NCBI RefSeq assembly: GCF_000424985.1
Contig: NZ_AUKX01000011.1
Coordinates: 48,850-112,849, forward strand
Origin: Arenibacter latericius DSM 15913
GTDB lineage: Bacteria > Bacteroidota > Bacteroidia > Flavobacteriales > Flavobacteriaceae
Direction of reading: 5' to 3'
Length of the DNA: 64,000 bases
In this document: positions 55,167 through 63,661 of the stretch, in pieces
Position numbering within the stretch: position 1 is the first letter of the stretch
Layout of the letters: each line of letters begins with the position of its first letter
Notes under the pieces: model-generated
The model's database searches: none
What the model was told of the DNA's origin: nothing
The model's input: the letters and a program-made list of their open reading frames with translations, nothing else
Translations under genes and position numbers: made by a program

Positions 55167-57283
55167 TCAAGTATAAGAATCAATATATAAACAGAGAAAT
55201 TAGTTGGCTGAGTTTTAATGAGAGGGTCTTACAAGAAAGTGCTGATAAAAATGTGCCCTTAATTGAACGTTTACGCTTTTTAGGAATTTTCTCTAATAAC
55301 CTAGATGAATTTTTTAAGGTTAGGTATGCCACTGTAAAACGAATTGTAAGTGCTGGTAAAAGCGGTAAAAGTGTATTGGGAGGAGAGAGTGCAAAGGACC
55401 TTCTAGAAGAGATCACTGAAATTGTAATAAAGCAGCAGACCTTAAGTCTTAAGATTCTTGGTAATATTAAAAAGGAATTGGAGGCTGAGAATATTTTTGT
55501 AATCGATGAAACCGAAATTACAGAAAAGCAAGCCTGCTTTATAAAAAATTACTTTATTGAGGAGGTAAGTCCCCTGCTAATGACTATCATTTTAAATGAT
55601 ACGGTAGGCTTTCCTATGTTAAAGGATACTGCGGCTTATTTGGCTGTTAAGATGATTCTTAAAAAGCAGAAGGGATGCAAATCTCAGGAAAATCAGAAAC
55701 GCTATGCGTTAATCGAGATTCCTAAGGGTATTGATCGTTTTGTAGTGTTGCCCAAGGAAGGTGATAAGAATTATATAATTATTCTGGATGACCTTATTAG
55801 GTATTGCCTCGATAGTATCTTTAATATGTTTGAATACGAGTCCATTTCTGCGCACATGATTAAGATTACGCGAGATGCAGAATTGGATATTGATAATGAT
55901 TTGAGTAAAAGTTTTATTGAGAAAATATCTTCTAGTGTAGAACACCGTAAAATTAGTGATCCAGTCCGTTTTGTTTATGACAAGAAAATAGGAACGGATA
56001 CCCTAAATTTCCTAAAGGAAAAAATGGATGTAGAGGATACAGATAGTGTTATTCCAGGAGGGAGATATCACAATAGAAGAGATTATATGGGCTTCCCTAG
56101 CTTAGGAAGAAAAGATTTGCTATACGAGCCTATAACTCCTCTGCCAGTAAAAGGTTTATCATTAGAAGGGAGTCTTTTTGAATGTATTGCAGAGAAAGAC
56201 TTTTTACAATATACACCCTACCAATCCTTCTCTTATATTATTAAGTTTTTAAGAGAAGCGGCCCTAGATCCGAAGGTGAAGAATATTAAGATCACTGTGT
56301 ACAGGTTGGCCAATAATTCCCAAGTAGCTGCATCATTGATTAATGCTGTTAAAAATGGGAAGCAAGTTACAGTGCAAATTGAGCTTCAGGCTAGATTTGA
56401 CGAACAAGCCAATATAGAATATGCAGAACAACTACAGGCAGAAGGTGTAAGGCTGATCTTTGGGGTACGTGGTTTAAAAGTTCACAGTAAAATTTGTTTA
56501 GTAGAACGTCAAGAAGGGAATCGTATTAAACGCTACGGATTTGTAAGTACTGGTAATTTTAATGAATCTACGGCACGTATTTATACAGATTATACCCTGT
56601 TTACTGCCCATGATGGAATTTTAAAAGAATTAAATAAGGTATTCGATTTCTTCGAAACCTCTTATAAGATTCAAAAATATAAACACCTTATTGTTTCTCC
56701 CCACTATACAACCAATGTATTTAAAAAATTAATAGATAAGGAGATCCAGAATGCCAAGGCAGGGAAGGAAGCATATATAAAAATTAAAATGAACAGTTTT
56801 ACTTCCTATAAAATGGTAGATAAACTGTACGAGGCTAGTAATGCAGGTGTTAAGATTCAGTTGATTATTCGAGGAATATGTTGTCTGATACCTGGTGTGA
56901 AAGGGTTGAGTGAAAATATTGAGGCTATTAGTGTGGTAGATAAATTTTTAGAGCATCCGAGAATATTTATTTTTGGAAATGAAGGTAATCCTAAAGTATA
57001 TATATCCTCTGCAGACTGGATGACGAGAAACTTAGATTACCGTGTAGAAGTTGGAGTTCCTATTTATGATAAAGATGTAAAGCAGGAGCTTTTAGATACC
57101 TTCGAAATCTCTTGGAAAGATAATGTTAAAGCACGTGTTTTTTCAGAAAACCATGACAATGCTTATAGAAAAAATAAAAACGCCAAGGTAAGGTCGCAGT
57201 TTGCAACCTACGATTATTATAAGAATAAATTGGAAGAGCAGTCAGAAAAAAATAGTCATGAGTGGAGTAAGATGCTACGGTAA
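55163..57283 (+). CDS. ppk1: Polyphosphate kinase 1
   Basis: Reversibly polymerises the terminal phosphate of ATP to polyphosphate. The 706-residue length is normal. The family start YINREISWLSFNERVLQE leads the N domain; the phospholipase-D-like C1 and C2 domains carry the autophosphorylated histidine in LKVHSKICLVE and the NYRV-like LDYRVEVGVPI. The gene overlaps the sixA-type gene upstream and ends at a strong terminator 140 bp downstream. No exopolyphosphatase gene (ppx) is present in the window. Confidence 0.96.
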   Translation: MIKYKNQYINREISWLSFNERVLQESADKNVPLIERLRFLGIFSNNLDEFFKVRYATVKRIVSAGKSGKSVLGGESAKDLLEEITEIVIKQQTLSLKILGNIKKELEAENIFVIDETEITEKQACFIKNYFIEEVSPLLMTIILNDTVGFPMLKDTAAYLAVKMILKKQKGCKSQENQKRYALIEIPKGIDRFVVLPKEGDKNYIIILDDLIRYCLDSIFNMFEYESISAHMIKITRDAELDIDNDLSKSFIEKISSSVEHRKISDPVRFVYDKKIGTDTLNFLKEKMDVEDTDSVIPGGRYHNRRDYMGFPSLGRKDLLYEPITPLPVKGLSLEGSLFECIAEKDFLQYTPYQSFSYIIKFLREAALDPKVKNIKITVYRLANNSQVAASLINAVKNGKQVTVQIELQARFDEQANIEYAEQLQAEGVRLIFGVRGLKVHSKICLVERQEGNRIKRYGFVSTGNFNESTARIYTDYTLFTAHDGILKELNKVFDFFETSYKIQKYKHLIVSPHYTTNVFKKLIDKEIQNAKAGKEAYIKIKMNSFTSYKMVDKLYEASNAGVKIQLIIRGICCLIPGVKGLSENIEAISVVDKFLEHPRIFIFGNEGNPKVYISSADWMTRNLDYRVEVGVPIYDKDVKQELLDTFEISWKDNVKARVFSENHDNAYRKNKNAKVRSQFATYDYYKNKLEEQSEKNSHEWSKMLR

Positions 57284-57422
57284 TTCAATTGTTGTAATTT
57301 GCTCACTGAATAATGAGCTCATTTGAGGTAATAAGAATGCTGCTGCTTTTGTGTTTGTTTTTAGTGTTATTCACTCCTATCTCATAGGTTTGCTCCAAGA
57401 TTATAGATATTGTTATTACAGT

Positions 57423-57464
57423 AAAAACACGAAGCCCTCTTTATCAAGAGGGCTTCGTGTTTTT
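57423..57464. terminator. Very strong bidirectional terminator between ppk1 and miaE
   Basis: Arms 57423-57441 and 57446-57464 are 19-bp perfect complements with a TATC loop and A/T runs at both outer ends. It can end both converging transcripts. Confidence 0.95.
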
Positions 57465-57510
57465 GTTATGGGAATTAAAATTTAAGTGTCAACCTAAAGA
57501 TCTATAATTA

Positions 57511-58092
57511 CTATCCGTGTACAGTTTCTTTATTCCCTAAATCTTTCATTATTTCCGCTTCATAAGTAAGCAGTGCATCCCATTTTTTATCTACCTCCTT
57601 ACGGTCGCCATATTGTCTTGCGAATTTTAGGAACATGGTATAATGTCCTGCTTCGCTAACCATAAGTTTGTGGTAGAATTCAGCAAGTTCCTTATCTTCT
57701 AGTTCTTCAGAAAGGAGCCTGAATCTTTCGCAGCTTCTAGCCTCAATTAGGGCAGCATATAGTAACCGGTGTACTAATTGAGTAGTTCTACTTCCTCCTT
57801 TGGGGAAGAACTTCATCAAAGCAACCACATATTCGTCTTTCCTGTCTCTTCCTAAGGCTTTTCCGCGTTTTAGAATTCGGTCGTGAACCATTTTAAAATG
57901 TCCCATTTCCTCTCTTGCAAGTGCCACCATCTCTTCTACTAGCTCCGTATATTCTGGGAAGCTTACAATTAGTGAAATAGCCGTGCTCGCTGCTTTTTGT
58001 TCGCAGTAAGCGTGGTCCGTTAAAATTTCATCTATGTTCTTTTCTACAATATTGACCCATCGTGGGTCTGTTGGTAATTTTAAGCCTAGCAT
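57511..58092 (-). CDS. miaE: tRNA 2-methylthio-N6-isopentenyl adenosine-37 hydroxylase
   Basis: A diiron ferritin-like monooxygenase that hydroxylates the isopentenyl group of ms2i6A37 in tRNA. The 193-residue product starts MLGLKLPTDPRWVN; iron ligands are visible as Glu31 in the first helix, Glu61/Glu62 and His65 in AREEMGH, and a second ExxH in SEAGHYTM. The frame extends to an ATG at 58140, but a -7 box lies inside that stretch and the extension overlaps the neighbour, so 58092 is chosen. Convergent with ppk1 at the strong terminator. Confidence 0.93.
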   Translation of the reverse strand: MLGLKLPTDPRWVNIVEKNIDEILTDHAYCEQKAASTAISLIVSFPEYTELVEEMVALAREEMGHFKMVHDRILKRGKALGRDRKDEYVVALMKFFPKGGSRTTQLVHRLLYAALIEARSCERFRLLSEELEDKELAEFYHKLMVSEAGHYTMFLKFARQYGDRKEVDKKWDALLTYEAEIMKDLGNKETVHG

Positions 58093-58109
58093 ATCTTTTA
58101 TTTCTAACT

Positions 58110-58117
58110 CAAAAATA
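58110..58117 (-). promoter_or_regulatory. miaE promoter -7 box
   Basis: Read on the minus strand this is TATTTTTG, 17 bp upstream of the ATG at 58092. It supports the shorter miaE start. Confidence 0.5.
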
Positions 58118-58263
58118 GAAAGAATAGCGCAATGTCCCATACTATATTAAGAGATAGTTTTATCTTTAAACCGAAGAAGGTGTATGATTATAAAAATAAA
58201 CGCCGTTATCGGATCAGCAATAAAATTTGGTCTGTTATAAAATCATTATTTATTAAGCGTATT

Positions 58264-59121
58264 ATGGCATTTAAAAAAGTTAGTGAACAGTTATTAGGAA
58301 TATTAGAACATAATGTTCTAGAGGGTGAAAGGGAATGGTTGTTATTAAAACTGAAGCAAATAATAGGGGAAAAGTCCACCAGGGATTTATATATGACCTA
58401 TAGTTTAATTCCTTCTAAAATTACATTGACAACCTCTTTGTCTCTGCAATTGGCTGACGCAGATCTAAAGGCGTATTTAAAATTACAGGAGGCCAATATT
58501 CAACAGATATCTAGAATATATCTTCTTGTCCGAGTATTAGAAGAGAATTCAGAATTTTTCACACCTAAAGTGGCAAATATTATACAAGTAGCAGATACGG
58601 GTGAATTAGAGACCTTTTTAAAGTTTTTGGTTCTTTTGCCCAATCCTGAAGAGTACAAGAATCAAGCTGTAGAAGCATTAAGAACAAATATTGCTACGGT
58701 GTTTAATGCTATTACAATGCATAATCCATATCCTGCGTTGTATTTTAATGACCAACAATGGAATCAGATGTATCTTAAGGCTGCTTTTATGCAACAGGAT
58801 CTTAGAGGGATTCTATCTGTAGATGAGCGTGCTAATAAGGATCTAGCTAGAATCATTTCTGATTATGCTCATGAACGATGGGCAGCATCTAGAGATATTG
58901 ACCCCTATTTTTGGCGACCTGCTGCAGCCTTCTTGGAAGATGGGTTATTGCCAGATATGGAAAGACTATTTAAAAGTGACAATGTTCTAGAGAGAAAAGT
59001 TGCCTCACTTTGTTGTGTTGCCTCGGAATCTGAGCAGGCTAAAAGCTTGTTATTAAAACACCCTGAGTTTGTAAGTCAAATTGAATCTGGTGAATTGAGT
59101 TGGGAGAATTTAGAAAAGTAA
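58264..59121 (+). CDS. eboA: EboA domain protein, apparently without the other ebo genes
   Basis: A 285-residue protein that I recognise as EboA by its C-terminal half: NPYPALYFNDQQWNQMYLKA, then VDERANKDLARIISDYAHER and the following WAASRDIDP, which match the corresponding part of cyanobacterial EboA. The ebo genes are associated with trafficking of metabolites such as the scytonemin monomer to the periplasm. Normally eboB-eboF follow; here the next genes are a terminator pair and unrelated minus-strand DUF1080, so eboA stands alone. The ATG at 58264 is chosen because a longer frame from 58132 would overlap the miaE control region. Biochemical role unknown. Confidence 0.83.
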   Translation: MAFKKVSEQLLGILEHNVLEGEREWLLLKLKQIIGEKSTRDLYMTYSLIPSKITLTTSLSLQLADADLKAYLKLQEANIQQISRIYLLVRVLEENSEFFTPKVANIIQVADTGELETFLKFLVLLPNPEEYKNQAVEALRTNIATVFNAITMHNPYPALYFNDQQWNQMYLKAAFMQQDLRGILSVDERANKDLARIISDYAHERWAASRDIDPYFWRPAAAFLEDGLLPDMERLFKSDNVLERKVASLCCVASESEQAKSLLLKHPEFVSQIESGELSWENLEK

Positions 59122-59155
59122 TATGCCTCGCTAGAGTTATTACTTAATATAAAAA

Positions 59156-59190
59156 GAGCCTATTTCCATGATTGGGAATAGGCTCCTTTA
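59156..59190 (+). terminator. eboA terminator
   Basis: GAGCCTATTTCC and GGGAATAGGCTC pair over 12 bp (one T-G wobble), loop ATGATT, followed by CTTTATATT. A second hairpin follows at 59205-59233. Confidence 0.75.
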
Positions 59191-59204
59191 TATTTAGACT
59201 CTTA

Positions 59205-59233
59205 AAAACTCCCCTGCTAATCAGGGGAGTTTT
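59205..59233. terminator. Bidirectional terminator between eboA and DUF1080
   Basis: AAAACTCCCCTG and CAGGGGAGTTTT form a perfect 12-bp stem with loop CTAAT. On the minus strand it ends in a clean T-run and would terminate the DUF1080 transcript. Confidence 0.88.
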
Positions 59234-59268
59234 CTTTTATTGATCTGTTTTAACTAGAATTTTCATCA

Positions 59269-60114
59269 TTAGTATCCTGGGTTTTGAACCAGATTTGGGT
59301 TGTTTGCTACGTCTTGAATTTCAGGGAGGTAATTCATTTCTATAAATTCATAAGAAATATTCTTAAAGGCCATGGGACCATGGTCTCCTTGAATCATTAA
59401 AGGACCTGTTGCCGATTCCTCTGAGGCAATAGATCCTCCGGTAGGAATAGGGACTTCCACATTGCTGTGAATCAACACTCCATTTAATTCTACGGATACA
59501 AATTTAGCATTGGCAATCTTTTCTCCGATGTCATTAAACCTTGGGGCTTGGAAATGTATTTTTAAAGTTTGCCATGATCCAGGAGCCTTATAAGGACTAG
59601 CCTTAGGGGCAATACCCATAAATGCTTTTGAAGGCTCCGTTTCCCAATTTCTATGAATACCCCCAAAATCACTAGAGGTCGGATTAGTAACACCGTAACT
59701 ATCTTTTATTTGCAATTCATACCGTCCCTGTAAATATATTCCAGAATTCGATGCTTTTGGTATAAGGACTTCCATCTCTAACTTTATGTCGCCATGTTCC
59801 CATTGTGTAAGCAGGTTGTCTTTTTGTGTAAAACTGTAGTTGTTCAATAAAACTCCTGTTCCTGGTGTAAACGCTATGGGGTTGGTCTTTTCTAGATGTT
59901 TTTTCTGTTTTCTGTTTTCTTTTTTGCTCTGTTTCTGAAACTCTTCGTCCTGATGGGTGTATACGGAAACATATGGATTAGCAGTCACATCACCAACAAT
60001 TTCCCAGTTCCCAGCTTGATCAAAAAAGTCACTTAGGTTGTTAAGAGGTAGTCGCTCTTGTGCTAATGCTACTGAACCACAAAGTAGCGCGCTGAATAAA
60101 ATATTGATTTTCAT
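59269..60114 (-). CDS. DUF1080 (3-keto-disaccharide hydrolase-type) exported protein
   Basis: A 281-residue protein with a signal peptide (INILFSALLCGSVALAQ) and a single DUF1080 domain, a concanavalin-like beta sandwich with the family pieces LLTQWEHGDIKLEMEVLIPK, NSGIYLQGRYELQIKDSYG and GSWQTLKIHFQAPRF. DUF1080 proteins cleave 3-keto-glycosides produced by sugar oxidation. It is divergent from a glucose/sorbosone dehydrogenase fusion, which could be the oxidising partner. That functional pairing is inference from neighbourhood and family knowledge. Confidence 0.88.
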   Translation of the reverse strand: MKINILFSALLCGSVALAQERLPLNNLSDFFDQAGNWEIVGDVTANPYVSVYTHQDEEFQKQSKKENRKQKKHLEKTNPIAFTPGTGVLLNNYSFTQKDNLLTQWEHGDIKLEMEVLIPKASNSGIYLQGRYELQIKDSYGVTNPTSSDFGGIHRNWETEPSKAFMGIAPKASPYKAPGSWQTLKIHFQAPRFNDIGEKIANAKFVSVELNGVLIHSNVEVPIPTGGSIASEESATGPLMIQGDHGPMAFKNISYEFIEMNYLPEIQDVANNPNLVQNPGY

Positions 60115-60445
60115 TTTGGTGTGGGTTAAGTGTTAATTTATTAGTTCGGATTAGTTGTTTAAAAAAGTTGGAATTTAGATATTAATAACTCTTTTTATCT
60201 AACGGTAAAAATGGAAAGGTGTTGTGTTTAATTTTTTTTATCTGAAAAAAATCGATGTTCTCTCACTCTTCATAGATGTAAGGTAGTAGAGATAATATAA
60301 AGGTCAATTTTGAAAAAATATGATTGGTATTGCTATAAGTGTCAGACACTTGATCCTAGTATTTTCTTTACTTTAGTAATATCTATAAATAATTTCTACA
60401 CCCCCTATTGTTTAAAACTTGTAAAGGGTTCAATAAAATAATAAA
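60115..60445. other. Divergent control region with a 15-bp palindrome
   Basis: The 331 bp between the DUF1080 and dehydrogenase genes hold no gene. A perfect palindrome lies at 60337-60351. No TAnnTTTG box was found on either strand, so promoters here may need an activator or a different sigma factor. Confidence 0.45.
60337..60351. promoter_or_regulatory. Palindromic operator candidate
   Basis: AAGTGTC, a central A, then GACACTT: a perfect 15-bp odd palindrome 94 bp before the dehydrogenase start. Typical of a dimeric repressor or activator site; the regulator is not in the window. Confidence 0.45.
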
Positions 60446-63400
60446 ATGAGAAGGAAAGCAGTCGCGTCGTTTTTATTAACTGCCATTTTTGGGGTATTAA
60501 TATCTTGCTCTAAAAGAGTGGAAAAAGTGTTGGTGTTTAGTGAAGTAGTAGGGAGTGAACATGATTTTTTAAAAGTGAGCCTAGATAATTTAAAATTATT
60601 GGGAGAGGAGAATGGGTATCAGATAGAAATATCTGATGATGTCACCAATTTTACAGATGAAATTTTAAAGCAGTACTCTGCTGTTTTATTTTTAAATTCT
60701 ACAGGGGAAGCTTTAAATGCTCCCCAAAAAGCAGATTTTGAAAGATATATCCAATCTGGAGGTGGTTTTGTAGGGGTATATTCCACTGAAGTTTCGGATG
60801 TTGATTGGCCGTGGTATAATAAATGGGTGGAGAGGTCTATTGTTGAGAAAGCTAAAACTGCCGAGGAGAAACAGACAGAATCACTAAAAATAAATCCTAG
60901 GGTTTGGAATCATGACTACGATGGAGGAAGAGTTTCTTTTATTACTCTAGACCAAGCAGCTGAATCCAAAGAGAACTCTAATATTTATAAAGATATATTA
61001 GAGGGGATAGAATATGCTAAGAGTAGGGAGAGACTAAATTACAATAAAGCTAGGACAGAACGGATTCCAGAAGAAAATAGATATCTCAGAACGGTGTTAG
61101 ACTTTAACTTAGACGAACCAATGGAGTTAGATGAGTTACCGGGAAGAGGGATTTTGTTTATTGAAAGAAGAGGGGCCTTAAAGCTCTATGATTTTGAAAA
61201 GGAAGAAACGCTCCTTACAGCTCAATTGCCATTGTTTTATGGGAATGAAGACGGATTGTTAGGGCTTGCAGTAGATCCTAATTATAAGGATAACAATTGG
61301 ATTTACCTGTTCTATTCTGTTGAGGGAGGTGAATCTAAACAACGTGTGTCGAGGTTTGATCTAGTAGATAATACCTTGGATTTTGATTCGGAAAAAGTAC
61401 TGTTGACTATTCCTACTTTACGTAAATGCTGCCATAGTGGAGGAGCCTTAGAATTTGGACCCGATGGTAACCTATTTATTGGTGTGGGGGACAACACCAA
61501 TCCTTTTGAATCCTCTGGATTTGCTCCTATAGATGAACGTGAGGGAAGGGCGTTGTGGGATGCTCAAAGATCGGCGGGAAATACCAATGATCTTAGAGGA
61601 AAGATTTTGCGAATAAAACCTGAGGATGATGGTACTTATTCTATTCCAGAAGGGAATCTTTTTCCAGTTGGTACGCCAAACGCTAGGCCAGAAATATATA
61701 CTATGGGATTGCGTAATCCATTCCGATTTTCCATAGATAGTAAAACGGGATATGTCTATTGGGGAGATGTGGGTCCAGATGCAGGAAAAGGAGACTCCAA
61801 CCGTGGTCCACATGGGATGGGGGAATTTAATCAGGCTACAAAAGCTGGTAATTGGGGTTGGCCCTACACCCGTGGTAATAATCAAAGATATAACGATTAC
61901 AATTTCACTACTGAAACTTCAGGGGCTAAGTTCGATCCAAATAATCTTATCAATGATTCACCTAACAATACGGGGTTAAAAGAATTGCCACCGGCACAAG
62001 AATCTATGATTTGGTTTTCTTATAAAGAGTCGGAAGAATTTCCTTGGTTGGGTTCAGGTGGGGTAAATCCTATGGGCGGACCTGTATTTCATTCAGAAGA
62101 TTTCCCTGATGCTAAAAATAAATTTCCTTCCTATTTTGAGGGAAAACTTTTGCTTTATGAATGGATGAGGGATTGGATTTATGTAATTACTTTGGATGAA
62201 GATCAAAAATATGTAAAAGCAGATCCCTTTATGCCTAGTAGTGAATTTTCACACCCTATGGATTTGATGTTTGGATCTGATGGAAGTCTATATGTATTGG
62301 AATACGGTCAAAAATGGAACTCACGGAATATGGATGCCCGTCTAAATAGAATTCATTATGTAGCAGGGAATAGAAAACCTATTGCAAGGATTACTACAGA
62401 TAAAACTGTAGGAGCTGCTCCCTTTACCGTTCAATTTTCGGGAAGTGAATCTGAGGACTATGATAGGGATAAACTAACCTACAAATGGTTTTTCACGGCC
62501 GATAGTGTACAAGATACCAATGAAAATGCGAGCTATACGTTTAAAGAGCCTGGAAATTATACGGTTCGCTTAGAAGTAACCGATGAGGCTGGGAATTCTG
62601 CTTATGGCACAACAAAAATCTTGGTTGGTAATGATGAACCTGAGGTGGAAATAAACGTGAATACCGAGAATTATATTTATTGGGATAATAGAACCCTAGA
62701 TTACGCTGTAAACGTTGTAGATAAGCAAGATGGTAGCACTGCTGATGGTACAATTGACTCTAAATCAGTAAAGGTCACATTTACTTATATTCCTGAAGGT
62801 GAGGATATGGTAAAAGCTACTTTAGGCCATCAACAAAATACGGTGCCAGAAGGGAAACTCCTTATCGATGGAACTGACTGTAAAGCCTGTCATGGTGTTA
62901 ATGAGAAAGTTAACGGTCCTAGTTATAATGAAATTTCGAAGCGTTATACGATGACCGATAAGGCGTATCTGGTGGATAAGATAAGAAATGGAGGATCAGG
63001 AGTTTGGGGAGAGGGTATGATGTCTGCACATCCACAATTAAAAGTTGAAGAAATAGATAAAATGGTAGATTATATCCTATCCTTAAATAAAAACACAGAG
63101 AGTGATGAAGATTTACTTCCATTAAAAGGTACCCTAAACTTTAAAGAACATATAGGAAAAGGCAGTGAAGGTAAATATGTTATTACAGCCTCTTATTTAG
63201 ATAATGGCGGCGAAGGATTGAAAGAGGGGAGATTGTCATCACAAGCTCAGATTATTTTTAAATATCCTAAGCTACAAGCGGAAAACGCGAATGAGTTAAG
63301 TGAGGAGCTTACCACATGGGATGCAATGGGAGATAATTTAGTTGGAGGTATAAAGGATGGCTCCTATCTTACTTTTAATAATGTGTTATTAACGGGGTTG

Positions 63401-63661
63401 AATGAAATTCGCTTGTCTATGTTTTTTGGCCCTGATACCCACTATCGCGGAACTGTTGAAGTTAGGGAAGGCGGTGCTGAAGGAAAAATAATTGGTTCGG
63501 GTACAATAGACCATTATAATGGTAAGGATGGACTTAAAAAGGAGATGGATATTCGCGTTTCTCCAAGTGGAAACGAAAATACAATTAGCTTAGTGTTTAA
63601 AAATGAGACCGATAAGGAGTTGGTAATCACAAATTTGGATTGGATGTCGGCTCTAGTTTAA
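60446..63661 (+). CDS. Multidomain lipoprotein: ThuA-like, glucose/sorbosone dehydrogenase, PKD, cytochrome c, CBM6-like
   Basis: A 1071-residue lipoprotein (signal ending LISC, Cys21). A shortened ThuA-like domain spans about residues 28-190 (LVFSEVVGSEHDFLKVSL). The six-bladed glucose/sorbosone dehydrogenase propeller follows at about 215-610 (GLLGLAVDPNYKDNNWIYLF; CCHSGGALEFGPDGNLFIGV). A PKD domain lies near 640-730 (PFTVQFSGSESEDYDRDKL). A c-type cytochrome near 800-890 has Cys812, Cys815 and His816 (CKACH) with the likely axial Met in GMMSAHP. The end (about 945 on) is a carbohydrate-binding, CBM6-like region. It would oxidise carbohydrates with PQQ and pass electrons to heme outside the inner membrane. 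The final residues abut a transposase gene. Confidence 0.9.
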   Translation: MRRKAVASFLLTAIFGVLISCSKRVEKVLVFSEVVGSEHDFLKVSLDNLKLLGEENGYQIEISDDVTNFTDEILKQYSAVLFLNSTGEALNAPQKADFERYIQSGGGFVGVYSTEVSDVDWPWYNKWVERSIVEKAKTAEEKQTESLKINPRVWNHDYDGGRVSFITLDQAAESKENSNIYKDILEGIEYAKSRERLNYNKARTERIPEENRYLRTVLDFNLDEPMELDELPGRGILFIERRGALKLYDFEKEETLLTAQLPLFYGNEDGLLGLAVDPNYKDNNWIYLFYSVEGGESKQRVSRFDLVDNTLDFDSEKVLLTIPTLRKCCHSGGALEFGPDGNLFIGVGDNTNPFESSGFAPIDEREGRALWDAQRSAGNTNDLRGKILRIKPEDDGTYSIPEGNLFPVGTPNARPEIYTMGLRNPFRFSIDSKTGYVYWGDVGPDAGKGDSNRGPHGMGEFNQATKAGNWGWPYTRGNNQRYNDYNFTTETSGAKFDPNNLINDSPNNTGLKELPPAQESMIWFSYKESEEFPWLGSGGVNPMGGPVFHSEDFPDAKNKFPSYFEGKLLLYEWMRDWIYVITLDEDQKYVKADPFMPSSEFSHPMDLMFGSDGSLYVLEYGQKWNSRNMDARLNRIHYVAGNRKPIARITTDKTVGAAPFTVQFSGSESEDYDRDKLTYKWFFTADSVQDTNENASYTFKEPGNYTVRLEVTDEAGNSAYGTTKILVGNDEPEVEINVNTENYIYWDNRTLDYAVNVVDKQDGSTADGTIDSKSVKVTFTYIPEGEDMVKATLGHQQNTVPEGKLLIDGTDCKACHGVNEKVNGPSYNEISKRYTMTDKAYLVDKIRNGGSGVWGEGMMSAHPQLKVEEIDKMVDYILSLNKNTESDEDLLPLKGTLNFKEHIGKGSEGKYVITASYLDNGGEGLKEGRLSSQAQIIFKYPKLQAENANELSEELTTWDAMGDNLVGGIKDGSYLTFNNVLLTGLNEIRLSMFFGPDTHYRGTVEVREGGAEGKIIGSGTIDHYNGKDGLKKEMDIRVSPSGNENTISLVFKNETDKELVITNLDWMSALV

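Noticed and set aside
58132..58263. Longer eboA start at 58132
   Set aside because: The extension would overlap the miaE leader region and is not like EboA; the ATG at 58264 begins the recognisable protein.
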